A stretch of DNA of 64,000 nt. Source: Deltaproteobacteria bacterium. Lineage in GTDB: Bacteria > Desulfobacterota > Dissulfuribacteria > Dissulfuribacterales > QOAL01. Below are positions 9,997 to 18,959 of the stretch, piece after piece (position 1 is the stretch's first letter; every line of letters begins with the position of its first letter). The stretch is from positions 124,001-188,000 of the forward strand of contig JALSNW010000051.1 in the NCBI GenBank assembly GCA_026986785.1, given 5' to 3'. The translations under genes and the position numbers were made by a program. Under the pieces are notes generated by a model. That model had not been told where the DNA came from. It did no database searches and saw only the letters and a program-made list of their open reading frames with translations.

Positions 9997-11448
9997 ATGG
10001 GTGCTGATCAAGGTACACTGATAATAAATCATATCCCTGATGCTGAGTGTAAGACAAAGGTAGCTGCATTTCTGGCAAGGCACAGCAAAAATTGTTCTGA
10101 GCATCAGATTGTCTCCATGCTTCACAAGATGCCTGTGGTGTTGGGTAGAAATGTTTGTTCCAAGATAGGAGCCAAATTTGTGAAGGAACTGAGAAGTCTT
10201 GGGGCATCGGTGAGCTTTGTGCCTCACGAACCCGCCACTACCAAGGTGAAAGGACAAAGCCAGATCCGCGGAGAGGAAAGTCCCCAAAAAGGCCTTGACA
10301 AGGATGATCAAGAAAGTCTGGATGCAGAGAAGAGGGCAGTAAAGGAGCAACTATACGAGGAGAAGTTGATAGCATCAGCCTCGTTGAAGGGGTTTGAGGG
10401 TTCAGATGGCCCATTTCTTGAGTCTCCAGATATCGACTGGCAAGAAGATAAGGGAGTTCGGCCATATAGGAATCGTAATAGAAAGGGTAGGAGCTGCTGC
10501 CTGGCTGATAAGATTGCTGAGGTCAATAAGGAACTCTGGATAATTTTCAGCATGGTGGCAGTGGCTGGACTCATGAACTATCTTGTTGCCTCCCAGTACA
10601 TGATCCTTGGATTCTATTCGTTTCCCACCATAATGTCAGCCTATTTTTATGGTAGGCGTCATGCCGTGATGACAGCCGTTTTGACCATAATATTAGTGGG
10701 GATAATGATGCATTTTAACTCGGCCATATTCGGAGATGGTCAGAAGATGACTGTTGTCTCTGGTAAATGGTATCACATGATGGCATGGGGCAGTGTGCTG
10801 GTATGCACTGCCTACGCTATGGGTACCCTATATGAACGCCACATGCGCAAGGTAAGAGAGCTCAGAAGGACATATCAAGGCCTCATCGTAATCCTCAGGC
10901 ATTTTATTTCAAAGGATCAATATACAGAAAATCACTGTTACAGGGTATCCCTATATGCAGCCAAAATTGCATCATATCTGGGGCTCGACGATGAGGAGAT
11001 CGAGGACATCAGATCCGCTGGCCTGTTGCATGATATAGGAAAGCTGAAGATAAGCAGGGAACTCCTTTATAAGGCTGCAAAGCTTTCAGAGGATGAATAC
11101 AAGGAGATAAAAAATCACGTCAAGAACAGTGCAGAGATCCTTGAGCCCCTAAAAGGACCCCTTGGCCGTATTATTCCTATAATTCTTGCCCATCATGATC
11201 GCTTTGACGGAAAAGGCTATAGGCCAAATAAGGGAGAAGAGATCCCCCTTGGGGCCCGCATCTTGGCAGTAGCCGATGTCTACGATGCATTGACCAGTGA
11301 TAGACCGTATAGGAAGGCTATGGCCCCTACAGAGGCTAAGGAGATTATCCTAAAAGGGGCTGGCAGGGATTTTGATCCCCAGGTGGTCAAGGCATTCATG
11401 GCTGCATTCGAAAGGGGAGAGATGGATGTGCCCAACCTGATTGTGTGA
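9997..11448 (+). CDS. HD-GYP domain phosphodiesterase with membrane segment and L7/L12-like N-terminal domain
   Basis: Three parts. Residues 1-75 resemble the ribosomal L7/L12 C-terminal fold (a VVLGRNVCSKIGAKFVKEL helix followed by LRSLGASVSF). Next is a charged linker and a membrane region with about three to four helices (about 175-280; DUF4118-like). The C-terminus is an HD-GYP domain: HD pair in [11 protein letters not shown] (His about 345), then HHDRFDGKGYRP and LAVADVYDALTSDRPYRKAM. HD-GYP proteins hydrolyse cyclic di-GMP. The signature usually reads HHExxDGxGYP; here it is HHDRFDGKGYR-P, so Glu is replaced by Asp and an Arg precedes the Pro. Metal ligands look intact, so activity is likely but unproven. 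A copy of a terminator-bearing repeat follows the gene. Confidence 0.88.
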   Translation: MGADQGTLIINHIPDAECKTKVAAFLARHSKNCSEHQIVSMLHKMPVVLGRNVCSKIGAKFVKELRSLGASVSFVPHEPATTKVKGQSQIRGEESPQKGLDKDDQESLDAEKRAVKEQLYEEKLIASASLKGFEGSDGPFLESPDIDWQEDKGVRPYRNRNRKGRSCCLADKIAEVNKELWIIFSMVAVAGLMNYLVASQYMILGFYSFPTIMSAYFYGRRHAVMTAVLTIILVGIMMHFNSAIFGDGQKMTVVSGKWYHMMAWGSVLVCTAYAMGTLYERHMRKVRELRRTYQGLIVILRHFISKDQYTENHCYRVSLYAAKIASYLGLDDEEIEDIRSAGLLHDIGKLKISRELLYKAAKLSEDEYKEIKNHVKNSAEILEPLKGPLGRIIPIILAHHDRFDGKGYRPNKGEEIPLGARILAVADVYDALTSDRPYRKAMAPTEAKEIILKGAGRDFDPQVVKAFMAAFERGEMDVPNLIV

Positions 11449-11469
11449 TCGTGTCCCCTCATCCCCTCT

Positions 11470-11553
11470 GTCTTACATCTTTGAAGCTTGTGAGCTGCAT
11501 AATTCGGGATAAGAGAAAGAAGGCACCCCTGGTTACCCAACAGGTGCCTTCTT
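11470..11553. repeat. Terminator-bearing intergenic repeat, copy 1
   Basis: GTCTTACATCTTTG, then AGCTTGTGAGCTGCATAAT and GGATAA, ending in a hairpin. The same blocks in the same order occur at 44641-44710, with a two-base insertion and about six substitutions over 45 bases. Both copies lie between convergent genes and directly abut an intrinsic terminator. The hairpin sequences themselves differ, so the conserved part is the 45-50 nt next to it. Confidence 0.75.
11517..11553 (-). terminator. Intrinsic terminator between convergent genes
   Basis: Eleven-base-pair stem AAGAAGGCACC / GGTGCCTTCTT with a 15-nt loop. Read on the minus strand the stem is followed by TTTCTCTT, so it should end transcripts of the outer-membrane protein gene. 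It may also stop the HD-GYP transcript. Confidence 0.75.
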
Positions 11554-11594
11554 AGGTTGGGGGAGTGGCTGCCTTTTAAAGACAGCCATATCTA

Positions 11595-12401
11595 CTAAAA
11601 CGAGAGGCTGATGGTGGCACCGCCATAAACGAAGTTGTTGTGGCGGGTATTGCCAAGTGCCCTGTCTGCCATGTCTTTGGAGCCATCTCCACTGAGAGGA
11701 AATACCCAGTCCACTTCTGGGGTGATACTGAAATATCTTGCCTCTGGACTGTGGAGAAATGCAGTAAAAGGTATATACATGGAGATAGATGCCTTACCAT
11801 GATGGAGGCCTGAATATTCGTCTTTCTCGTCGTCTGGGTCTGGATATGCATCGGAGTCGTCAGAGAACAGGGCACTGCCCAGTAGGCCCACATCCAGGCT
11901 TATATCGTGGGCCATGGCAAAGCTATGCGAGACCTCGAGGGTCATGTATGTGCTTGGATAATGAGCAAATTCCCTATATATGGTGAATTTGGGTGAAAGT
12001 AGTGTGTTTAATGTGGCTGATGCGAAAAATTCCTGGCTGTCTTCCACCTGGTCGAGAGCATAATAGATATAGCCAATTTCAGTTCCAACCAGGCCAAAAT
12101 CATGTTCATAGCTAAGGGTATAGTCGGTTTCATTCAGGTTGTCCAGGTCCTCTATGGAGCTGTAGAGATCTGTGTCGTAATTTGCCCAGATATTGGCAGA
12201 AAAACCTTTATATGAAAAAGTCGCCGAAGGCTGGATGACAAGGCTGTCTTTGCTCAGTTCCTGCCCTCTCCAGATGTAAGCGCTGAGCAGGCTGACCGAA
12301 AGATCTGCCGATGGCCTGGCCTCTTCCTCAGCCGGCACATTCATGGCACACAAGAGCACCATTATCACGGAAACCGTACATATAATCATCTTGTTCTTCA
12401 T
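11595..12401 (-). CDS. Outer-membrane beta-barrel protein (TorF-like putative porin)
   Basis: A 268-residue protein with a clear signal peptide (MKNKMIICTVSVIMVLLCAM, cleaved near PAEEEA) and alternating hydrophobic strands ending in the terminal Phe typical of barrel proteins (GGATISLSF). The start LLSAYIWRGQELSKDSLVIQ is typical of the TorF-type putative porin group seen near ammonium-transport or respiratory loci. It has a good ribosome site (CGGAGG) and lies downstream of amtB-glnK on the same strand, but a hairpin separates it, so it may have its own promoter. Substrate unknown. Confidence 0.75.
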   Translation of the reverse strand: MKNKMIICTVSVIMVLLCAMNVPAEEEARPSADLSVSLLSAYIWRGQELSKDSLVIQPSATFSYKGFSANIWANYDTDLYSSIEDLDNLNETDYTLSYEHDFGLVGTEIGYIYYALDQVEDSQEFFASATLNTLLSPKFTIYREFAHYPSTYMTLEVSHSFAMAHDISLDVGLLGSALFSDDSDAYPDPDDEKDEYSGLHHGKASISMYIPFTAFLHSPEARYFSITPEVDWVFPLSGDGSKDMADRALGNTRHNNFVYGGATISLSF

Positions 12402-12467
12402 TTGTCCCTCCGTTATTTATAAAGAGTTATTTTGTTTAATGGTTTAACAATTAGCATAAAAAATTAA

Positions 12468-12513
12468 GTTGACGCCTGGGCCTTTTAGGCTATCGTGTCA
12501 TATTGTCGTCAAC
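12468..12513 (-). terminator. Hairpin terminator or attenuator after glnK
   Basis: On the minus strand GTTGACG pairs with CGTCAAC, enclosing a second small hairpin (GCCTAAAAGGC). The outer stem is followed by TTAATTTTTTATG. It separates glnK from the outer-membrane protein gene and could act as a full terminator or a partial one. Confidence 0.6.
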
Positions 12514-12534
12514 CTCGAAATATCTCCCTTCCCT

Positions 12535-12876
<342 letters not shown>

Positions 12877-12921
12877 TTACTCCTAAAATATAATAATGCA
12901 ATACTTCACAATCTCGATTCC

Positions 12922-14280
12922 CTAATTGATCACCTGAAAATCATTGTAGGCATGTCCACCGTGCTCGGCTAAATCAAGCCCTTCCAGCTCTTCTTCCGGA
13001 CTGACCCTAAGGCCTATGATCATGTCTGTAATCTTAAAGAGGATGAGGGCTGTTCCAAAAGCCCAAGCAAAGCATGCCCCAATCCCTATGAGTTGTGTAA
13101 GGACTATTTTGGAGGTCGTCCCCCCTATATTGAAGAGGCCTGCTGCCAAGGTGCCCCATGCACCGCAAACGCCGTGGACGGAAACCGCTCCCACTGGATC
13201 GTCTATCTTGAGCTTGTGGTCAATGAAAAGAACGGACAACACCACCAATAGCCCCGCTATTAGGCCTATGATTATGGCGCTCGTAGGTGTGACATTGGCA
13301 CATCCGGCCGTTATGGCTACGAGTCCGGCCAATGCCCCGTTCAAGGTCATACCTATCTCTGGCTTCTTGAAAAGTATCCAGGATAGAATCATGGCACTCA
13401 GGGCGCCAGCAGCAGCAGCTTGGTTGGTGTTGACAAAGATCATGGCAATGGAACAGTCGGCTGCCGTGGTGGAACCGGGATTAAAACCAAACCATCCAAG
13501 CCAGAGTATGAAGACACCCAGGGCAGCCAGGGGTATGTTGTGACCAGGTATGGCCCTGACCTCTCCCTTGGGGCTGTACTTTCCTGTCCTGGGGCCAAGA
13601 ATTATAGCTCCAGCCAGGGCACACCAGGCACCTACCGAGTGGACTACTGTAGAGCCTGCAAAATCGATAAATCCGAGTTTTTCCAACCATCCGCCTCCAT
13701 TGAATAGCCCTCCCCAGGCCCAGGAGCCAAAAACCGGATAGATGAGACCACAGATGAATACACTGTAGATCAAGTAAGCGGTGAACTTGGTCCGTTCTGC
13801 CATTGCACCCGAGACTATAGTGGCGGCTGTCCCAGCGAAAACCACCTGGAACATCCAGAAGGCGAGTATCCACTGGTCCCCATGGGGGCCATCCCAGCCG
13901 CTCAGAAAAAAATCACTCGTCCCAAAGAAGCCATTCCGGGTGGTCCCAAACATGAGGCCAAAGCCAATAGCCCAGAAGACCAGCGACCCAATGGAGAAGT
14001 CCATCATGTTTTTCATCATAATGTTTATGGCGTTCTTGGCCCTGGTAAAACCTGCTTCCACCATGGCAAAACCCGCCTGCATAAAAAATACCAGGGCCGC
14101 TGCAACCAGGGTCCACATGTAATTGGCATGGGTCTGGACCAGGTCTATGGCAGCCTTGTTGGCTTCCGGGGTGGGGGCCGGTTTGTTGGTGGCCCATACC
14201 GGGTTGACTGAAAATACAAGAAATACCGCAATCAAAAGTGAGAGGGATACAATCTTTTTGATCGATTCTGGTCTGTCCAT
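12922..14280 (-). CDS. amtB: Ammonium transporter AmtB
   Basis: A 452-residue protein with an N-terminal signal peptide (about residues 8-31) and about 11 membrane helices. Family marks are FFMQAGFAMVEAGFTRAKN, the pore-lining DFAGSTVVHSVGAWCALAGA with its conserved His, and VHGVCGAWGTLAAGLF with the second pore His. It conducts ammonium into the cell and is gated by GlnK, encoded next. GAGGAG lies 6 nt before the ATG. A sigma-54-type promoter is visible upstream, which fits induction under nitrogen limitation. Confidence 0.96.
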   Translation of the reverse strand: MDRPESIKKIVSLSLLIAVFLVFSVNPVWATNKPAPTPEANKAAIDLVQTHANYMWTLVAAALVFFMQAGFAMVEAGFTRAKNAINIMMKNMMDFSIGSLVFWAIGFGLMFGTTRNGFFGTSDFFLSGWDGPHGDQWILAFWMFQVVFAGTAATIVSGAMAERTKFTAYLIYSVFICGLIYPVFGSWAWGGLFNGGGWLEKLGFIDFAGSTVVHSVGAWCALAGAIILGPRTGKYSPKGEVRAIPGHNIPLAALGVFILWLGWFGFNPGSTTAADCSIAMIFVNTNQAAAAGALSAMILSWILFKKPEIGMTLNGALAGLVAITAGCANVTPTSAIIIGLIAGLLVVLSVLFIDHKLKIDDPVGAVSVHGVCGAWGTLAAGLFNIGGTTSKIVLTQLIGIGACFAWAFGTALILFKITDMIIGLRVSPEEELEGLDLAEHGGHAYNDFQVIN

Positions 14281-14318
14281 TTTCTTCTCCTCAAAATAAA
14301 ATTATTTGTGGAGACAAT

Positions 14319-14334
14319 TGCGAAAATGGTGCCA
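14319..14334 (-). promoter_or_regulatory. Sigma-54-type promoter of amtB-glnK
   Basis: On the minus strand TGGCAC-N5-TCGCA matches the -24/-12 consensus TGGCAC-N5-TTGCA with one mismatch and exact spacing. It gives a leader of about 28 nt before the amtB start. Sigma-54 control through NtrC is standard for amtB-glnK, so position and context support it. An NtrC site further upstream was not identified. Confidence 0.75.
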
Positions 14335-14631
14335 TTTAACCACTTGTCCTTTTAATATGCTGTTTTTTTTAAATAAATTTGGACTACCTTTATGTCGATT
14401 TATAAAAAATATTACAAAAATGAATGGTATTCATAAATAAAAAATACAAAAATGTAATAATGTTTTTTTTGATTGATCTCTTGAGCCAGCCCCTCTTTGG
14501 CATGACCAATGAGATATGGTGAAATGGCCTTATCCTGAAACGCATGAGAAGCAATATCGTTGTTGATTTGACTTTGATTTTAATATGTTGTTGGTTTTTG
14601 TATAAATAGGATAAAATAACTTTAAATAGTC
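14335..14631. other. AT-rich intergenic region between amtB and the next gene
   Basis: About 300 nt with no gene. It contains long A/T runs and a small palindrome ATGAAT-GGT-ATTCAT around 14420, which could be an enhancer-like site for the divergent amtB promoter or a diverged relative of the AATGA-N4-TCATT motif. Nothing else is clear. Confidence 0.35.
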
Positions 14632-14660
14632 TTGACTTTTGTGTGGTATGGGTGTATTAT
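14632..14660 (+). promoter_or_regulatory. Strong sigma-70-type promoter
   Basis: TTGACT, 17 nt, TATTAT. It is positioned about 50-60 nt before the ATG at 14717 and is the only good promoter for that gene. Confidence 0.75.
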
Positions 14661-14716
14661 CAGAATAATTGAAAATCAATTGCAATAATCTATGCCCAGA
14701 AAGGAGGTTTCATAGG

Positions 14717-15112
14717 ATGGCAGCCATGAATATCGAAGAACTAAGGGCACAAAGAGAAGTTGTCAACCAGATAGACTGGACCATGACCCCTGAAAAAGCA
14801 GTAGACATGTATCTGGAATGGGGTGCAAGTTGGACCAGGGGCAACGACTTTGTAAGGGGTGAGCACGACGAGTCTTACTATTTTGTTATTTATGATTGGG
14901 AAACCCCTCCACAGGCAACACTTCTGAGAAGATCATCCAAAGATGTCGAAGAGATAGCAAAGATCCCGATAGACCAGGAATTGTTTCTGAAGACCATAGA
15001 AGAAGGTGGTGTCAAGCCTGGTGTCGGGGTTTACCAGCCGACCAAAGAGCTGAAGGTATGGCTTTCCTCTGTACTTGCAGGCCCGCCTGTAACTGACGAA
15101 GGAGATGAATAA
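14717..15112 (+). CDS. Small conserved protein of sulfate reducers (DVU0772-like)
   Basis: 131 residues, soluble, acidic, with no cysteines and no membrane helix. The middle part (PEKAVDMYLEWGASWTRGND, then ESYYFVIYDWETPPQATLL) resembles, from memory, a short conserved protein of Desulfovibrio annotated as the DVU0772 family, of unknown function. The start is fixed by AGGAGG about 9 nt before ATG 14717; an upstream in-frame start at 14669 would fall almost on the predicted transcription start. It has its own strong promoter and two tandem terminators, so it appears monocistronic and well expressed. Confidence 0.7.
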   Translation: MAAMNIEELRAQREVVNQIDWTMTPEKAVDMYLEWGASWTRGNDFVRGEHDESYYFVIYDWETPPQATLLRRSSKDVEEIAKIPIDQELFLKTIEEGGVKPGVGVYQPTKELKVWLSSVLAGPPVTDEGDE

Positions 15113-15264
15113 GGGGCTCCAAGATGTAAAATACGTCTGCCCCTTCATGCCTCGTGTCAAATTTGTCAACTTGTTGTGACGACATGGCTTTGATAGTGAA
15201 ATCCAGATGTGCCTGAAATGCTCAATCCAGGCAAAAGATCTCTAAAGGACTCCTCCCTCCCCTC

Positions 15265-15290
15265 AAAGGGTCTATCGAGAGGCCCTTTTT
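15265..15290 (+). terminator. Intrinsic terminator 1 after the DVU0772-like gene
   Basis: Stem AAAGGG / CCCTTT extended by TCT / AGA with a small bulge, followed by T residues. First of two tandem terminators. Confidence 0.6.
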
Positions 15291-15305
15291 AATACTTCCT
15301 CGCAT

Positions 15306-15340
15306 GCCGCCGGTTGACGAAAGTCAGCAGGCGGCTTTTT
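15306..15340 (+). terminator. Intrinsic terminator 2
   Basis: GCCGCC pairs with GGCGGC, with an inner TGAC/GTCA helix closed by GAAA, and is followed directly by TTTTT. A strong Rho-independent terminator. Confidence 0.85.
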
Positions 15341-15426
15341 ATTTCAAATACCTCTTGTAATGTTAACTATCTAAAGTCACTTGATTTACAAAGGGGAGCC
15401 ATATCTGTTTTACTGAAAAATTTGTT

Positions 15427-15456
15427 TTGACATTATGACGTTTGGGTAGCTATTTT
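15427..15456 (+). promoter_or_regulatory. Putative sigma-70-type promoter
   Basis: Perfect TTGACA, 18 nt, TATTTT, about 35 nt before the small membrane protein gene that starts at 15492. The -10 box is only moderate. Confidence 0.5.
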
Positions 15457-15491
15457 GCTCTTCTAAATAATAGGATGGTATTTTTAGAAAA

Positions 15492-15965
15492 ATGGCAATG
15501 TCTAATAACACCTTCAAGCCAAAGGGAGATATGCGTCAACAGATGTTCCTGGCAGCGCTCATGTGGTCGTTGGTGGGAGTATTCTTGTGTGTGAGGGGCC
15601 TTATAAATATCCTTGTCTTGGAGGACAACTTGAAATATCTATGGGTTATCCTTGCCCTTTTCATCGGGCTTGTAAAGGCAAAGATGGTCTTGGAGAAGAC
15701 TGCTGGCAAGATTGCTGACAGGATTTTTCAAAGGAGCAGTGATTCATGCCTGTTCGGTTTCCTCTCTCTTAAGAGCTGGGTGTTGATAGTGCTCATGATG
15801 TCTATGGGAAAGCTTCTCAGGTTGAGCCCTCTTTCTCGTTCTTTGGTCTGGAGTGTGTATATCGCTATTGGAGCAGCACTTTTCGCCTCGAGTAGGATCC
15901 TTTGGAGACGGTGGCGGCAGATCGGCTCACCTCACGGCAACATGGGAGAATTGGGATCTGATTGA
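15492..15965 (+). CDS. Small membrane protein of unknown function
   Basis: 157 residues with about four hydrophobic helices: LAALMWSLVGVFLCVRGLIN, YLWVILALFIGLV, SWVLIVLMMSM and LVWSVYIAIGAALFASS. Charged N- and C-termini. I do not recognise a family. It has its own promoter candidate; ATG 15492 and ATG 15498 are equally possible starts, and neither has a strong ribosome site. It converges with the TPR-methyltransferase gene. Confidence 0.65.
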   Translation: MAMSNNTFKPKGDMRQQMFLAALMWSLVGVFLCVRGLINILVLEDNLKYLWVILALFIGLVKAKMVLEKTAGKIADRIFQRSSDSCLFGFLSLKSWVLIVLMMSMGKLLRLSPLSRSLVWSVYIAIGAALFASSRILWRRWRQIGSPHGNMGELGSD

Positions 15966-15983
15966 GTCCATGTCCTGTTTTTT

Positions 15984-17288
15984 TCACTCCACAAGCCTTG
16001 CAACCACCAAAAGGCCCGTTACTGGCTTGCCTGCCTCTTTTCTGAGGACACACCCTGAGCTGACCACCAAGTCAAAGCCTTTATTCCTCAGGCAGGTCTC
16101 CACATAATGGGTCGAATGCGCAAATCTTCCAGAACGCCTGAGTACATACCCTCTTGATTCCTCCTGCTCTTCCATGCCTTCCACTGTAAAGGCAAAGATT
16201 CCTCCTGGTCGTAGATGTTGGGCGACAATGGAAAACACCGGCCTCAGGTCTCCAAAATAGACCAGACAGTCTGAACTATAGATAAGATCGTATGATTTAT
16301 CGGTTTTCCACCTCGAGAGTATGTCCTGCCTGATGAGCCTGTGGTAAATGCCTTTTTTTTCTGCAATGCTGAGCATTCTCTCCGAACAATCCATCCCATG
16401 GATACTTCTTGCAAATGGCCTATAAAATTCAGCCCCTAAGCCTGTGCCACAACCAAGGTCCATGATTGTCATGTCATGTCCCAGATAAGGCCTCACCTTT
16501 GAAAAAAGCATCTGGGGCGTCTTGTATTCCAGCTTCGCCAGTTTTTCTTCAAAGGTTACGGCACAGTCATCAAAGGTCTTCGAGACATATTCTGTTGGGG
16601 CACGCCGTGGAGAGGGGAGCCTGCCAAGGCTCTGGAGAAGGAAAAGGGCTCCGGGGTCGTTGGGTCTTCGAGCAAGGATCCATTCCAACTCTCTTTCTGC
16701 ATCATTGAATCTTTCTAACCTGTGGTAGAGACAGGCCAAGTTGAAATGGGCAGAAAAATAATCCTGATGGAGCTCTATGGCCTTCAGAAAGCTTGTTTCA
16801 GCTTCTTGCAACCGCCCAACTGCCTCAAGCATTACACCAAGGTTGTTGAATACCTCTGCATGATCGAGCATAAGCCCTGCAGCCTTTTCCATGGCCCTGC
16901 AGGCCTGCTCCATCCTGCCTTGGCCCCTTAGTATTAGGGCCAGATTGTTCCATGCCGGGCCAAATTCAGGCTGTAGTTGAGTGATCCTTTCGTATAATGC
17001 CAATGCATGAGACGTTTCTGCCTTTATCTGCTTTATCCTTGCGAGATTATAAAGGGCCGGGATGTACGGAGGGGCCTGGAGGGTTGCCTTTTTGAAATAT
17101 TTTTCTGCCTCATCTATGCGATTGCAGTCCAGATAGACCGTACCAATAGCATTTAACAGGGGTGATAGATCTGGATATCTGGCCAAGAGCCCTTCATAGA
17201 GCTGCTTGGCACGTTCCAGGTCACCTGCCCTGTGGGCATCGTATGCCTCTGAAAAGGCTTTGCGGTCTCCAAGGCTTATTTCATTCAT
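15984..17288 (-). CDS. TPR-repeat SAM-dependent methyltransferase
   Basis: The N-terminal half (about residues 1-230) is a run of TPR helices (ARYPDLSPLLNAIGTVYLD, IDEAEKYFKKATLQAPPYIP, PEFGPAWNNLALILRGQGRM and so on). The C-terminal half is a class I methyltransferase: motif I DLGCGTGLGAEFYRP, then DLIYSSDCLVYFGDL and RPGGIFAFTVEGM. Such fusions methylate protein or small-molecule targets recruited by the TPRs; the substrate cannot be read from sequence. I prefer ATG 17288 over an upstream TTG at 17300 because it is an ATG; neither has a good ribosome site. It is transcribed alone on the minus strand. Confidence 0.85.
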   Translation of the reverse strand: MNEISLGDRKAFSEAYDAHRAGDLERAKQLYEGLLARYPDLSPLLNAIGTVYLDCNRIDEAEKYFKKATLQAPPYIPALYNLARIKQIKAETSHALALYERITQLQPEFGPAWNNLALILRGQGRMEQACRAMEKAAGLMLDHAEVFNNLGVMLEAVGRLQEAETSFLKAIELHQDYFSAHFNLACLYHRLERFNDAERELEWILARRPNDPGALFLLQSLGRLPSPRRAPTEYVSKTFDDCAVTFEEKLAKLEYKTPQMLFSKVRPYLGHDMTIMDLGCGTGLGAEFYRPFARSIHGMDCSERMLSIAEKKGIYHRLIRQDILSRWKTDKSYDLIYSSDCLVYFGDLRPVFSIVAQHLRPGGIFAFTVEGMEEQEESRGYVLRRSGRFAHSTHYVETCLRNKGFDLVVSSGCVLRKEAGKPVTGLLVVARLVE

Positions 17289-17538
17289 GATTTTCCACAA
17301 AATGGCCGTAACGGCTCAAAAAGGTCCATTTGACGACAATATTCCTCTCACTTCCAACCTCTTTCAGATCCGGCACCGGTTGAGAATTTGAAGATTTGGT
17401 TTATCCTATAAAGGATCTATTTTTTTATAGTATATGTTTCAAAATCTTGGTACAAGGTGCTAATGGTTCCTGATGTGTTTTTTTTGAGCGGACTCTCAGT
17501 TCAGGGCAGAAGTCCTCTTTCTATTTAGGATACAGATA

Positions 17539-18951
17539 TTGTCAATGTCCAATCCAATCTGGAAAAACAGCTTATTGACCCCTACTATCCTCGTACTGTT
17601 GTTCCAGCTCGGTTTTATGCCCTTTTCCCTGGAAAATTGCTGGGGCCAGGATAGCCATGTGCTTACCCTTGAAGAGGCATTCCATACTGCCCTATCCAAG
17701 AATCCTGTGATGAATCAGGCGATTGCCTCGAAGAAAGGGGCAGAATCGGCTCTCAAGCGTTCCATCAGTGCATTCCTGCCAAAGGTGAATCTGGAGGCAG
17801 GATATTCGAGATCCAACAACCCTGTAATGGTTTTTGGGAGCAAGTTGAATCAGGCGGCATTCACAGAGAAGGATTTCATCATAGATACCTTGAACAATCC
17901 TGATTACAGGGATGATTGGCAGGCCAGAATAATTATGATCCAGCCCCTTTTCAATCAGGGACAGGAATATATTGGCTACAAGACATCCAAACTCATGAAA
18001 GATATCTCCGAACTCGGTCTCTACGACACGGGACAGGCAGTCTTGTACGCAGTGGAACGGGCGTATTGCCAGGCACTCTTGGCACAAGAAAAAGTTGAGG
18101 TGCTCAAGATAGCCTTTGAGACAGCCAGTGCCCATAGGGATCTATCCCAGAAAAGATATGAGGCTGGCCTGGTATTGAAATCCGATGTGTTGAGTGCCGA
18201 TGTCCAGAAGACCTCCACAGAAAGACAGCTCTTCAGGGCGGAAAATGATTTCAAGATTGCTGCGGCAGCCCTGAACAAGGCAATGGGGGTTTCTCAAGAC
18301 ATGGCTTGGAGACTCGAGCGAATAAACAACGAAGACAACAATGCAGGGACCCTGGGAAAATGGCTCAGAGAGGCCAAGAGAAACAGGCCCGAAATCCTTA
18401 TTGCAAAAGATCGGTTGAAGATAGCAGAGTACAAGCACCGACAGGCACAATTTCGTTTCCTGCCATCGTTTAACCTCCAGGGAATCTATCAACAGAACAG
18501 AGAAAATCTTACAGATTTTGGCGGGGACTCCTGGACCTTCATGGCTACCATGTCAATGAATTTGTTCAATGGTTTTGGCGACAGTGCACAGGTCAGTGTT
18601 GCCAATGCAGAAATGGAAAAGGCGGTAGCAAGGCTCAGGGAGGTGGAGAGCAACATAGAGTTGGAGGTCAGGCGGGCCTTCTATGAATTCCAAACAGCCC
18701 AAAAACAACTAAAGGTCACTCGCAAGGCTGTCCAACAGGCTGAGGAAAGCCAGCGGATCCTCAGGAACCGCTATGAAAATGGCCTTGCGCTCATGGTGGA
18801 ACTTTTGGCCGCTGATACAAGTGTCCGGGAGACAAGGTTACAAGAGGCAAAGGCCAGATTCGACGCCAGGCTTGCATGGTCTGAACTGAGATGGAAGAGC
18901 GGAGTTCTGGGTAAAAACATGATAACTACAGCCAGCGGTTCCAGGAACTGA
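17539..18951 (+). CDS. TolC-family outer-membrane efflux protein
   Basis: Signal peptide (about residues 10-35), then the duplicated TolC/OEP layout: LTLEEAFHTALSKNPVMNQA at the start of repeat 1, long coiled-coil helices, and the second-half helix SNIELEVRRAFYEFQTAQKQ. It forms the outer-membrane tunnel of a tripartite exporter whose adaptor and pump genes follow directly. The TTG at 17539 has AGGA at 8 nt; an ATG two codons later is also possible. Confidence 0.93.
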   Translation: MSMSNPIWKNSLLTPTILVLLFQLGFMPFSLENCWGQDSHVLTLEEAFHTALSKNPVMNQAIASKKGAESALKRSISAFLPKVNLEAGYSRSNNPVMVFGSKLNQAAFTEKDFIIDTLNNPDYRDDWQARIIMIQPLFNQGQEYIGYKTSKLMKDISELGLYDTGQAVLYAVERAYCQALLAQEKVEVLKIAFETASAHRDLSQKRYEAGLVLKSDVLSADVQKTSTERQLFRAENDFKIAAAALNKAMGVSQDMAWRLERINNEDNNAGTLGKWLREAKRNRPEILIAKDRLKIAEYKHRQAQFRFLPSFNLQGIYQQNRENLTDFGGDSWTFMATMSMNLFNGFGDSAQVSVANAEMEKAVARLREVESNIELEVRRAFYEFQTAQKQLKVTRKAVQQAEESQRILRNRYENGLALMVELLAADTSVRETRLQEAKARFDARLAWSELRWKSGVLGKNMITTASGSRN

Positions 18952-18959
18952 GGAGGATT

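Noticed and set aside
13016-13543. Plus-strand open frame inside amtB
   Set aside because: Antisense to the transporter; low-complexity composition and no ribosome site.
14419-14435. ATGAAT-GGT-ATTCAT as another copy of the dsr/atp motif
   Set aside because: The centre has a different length and parity from AATGA-N4-TCATT, and it lies far from the start of either divergent gene.
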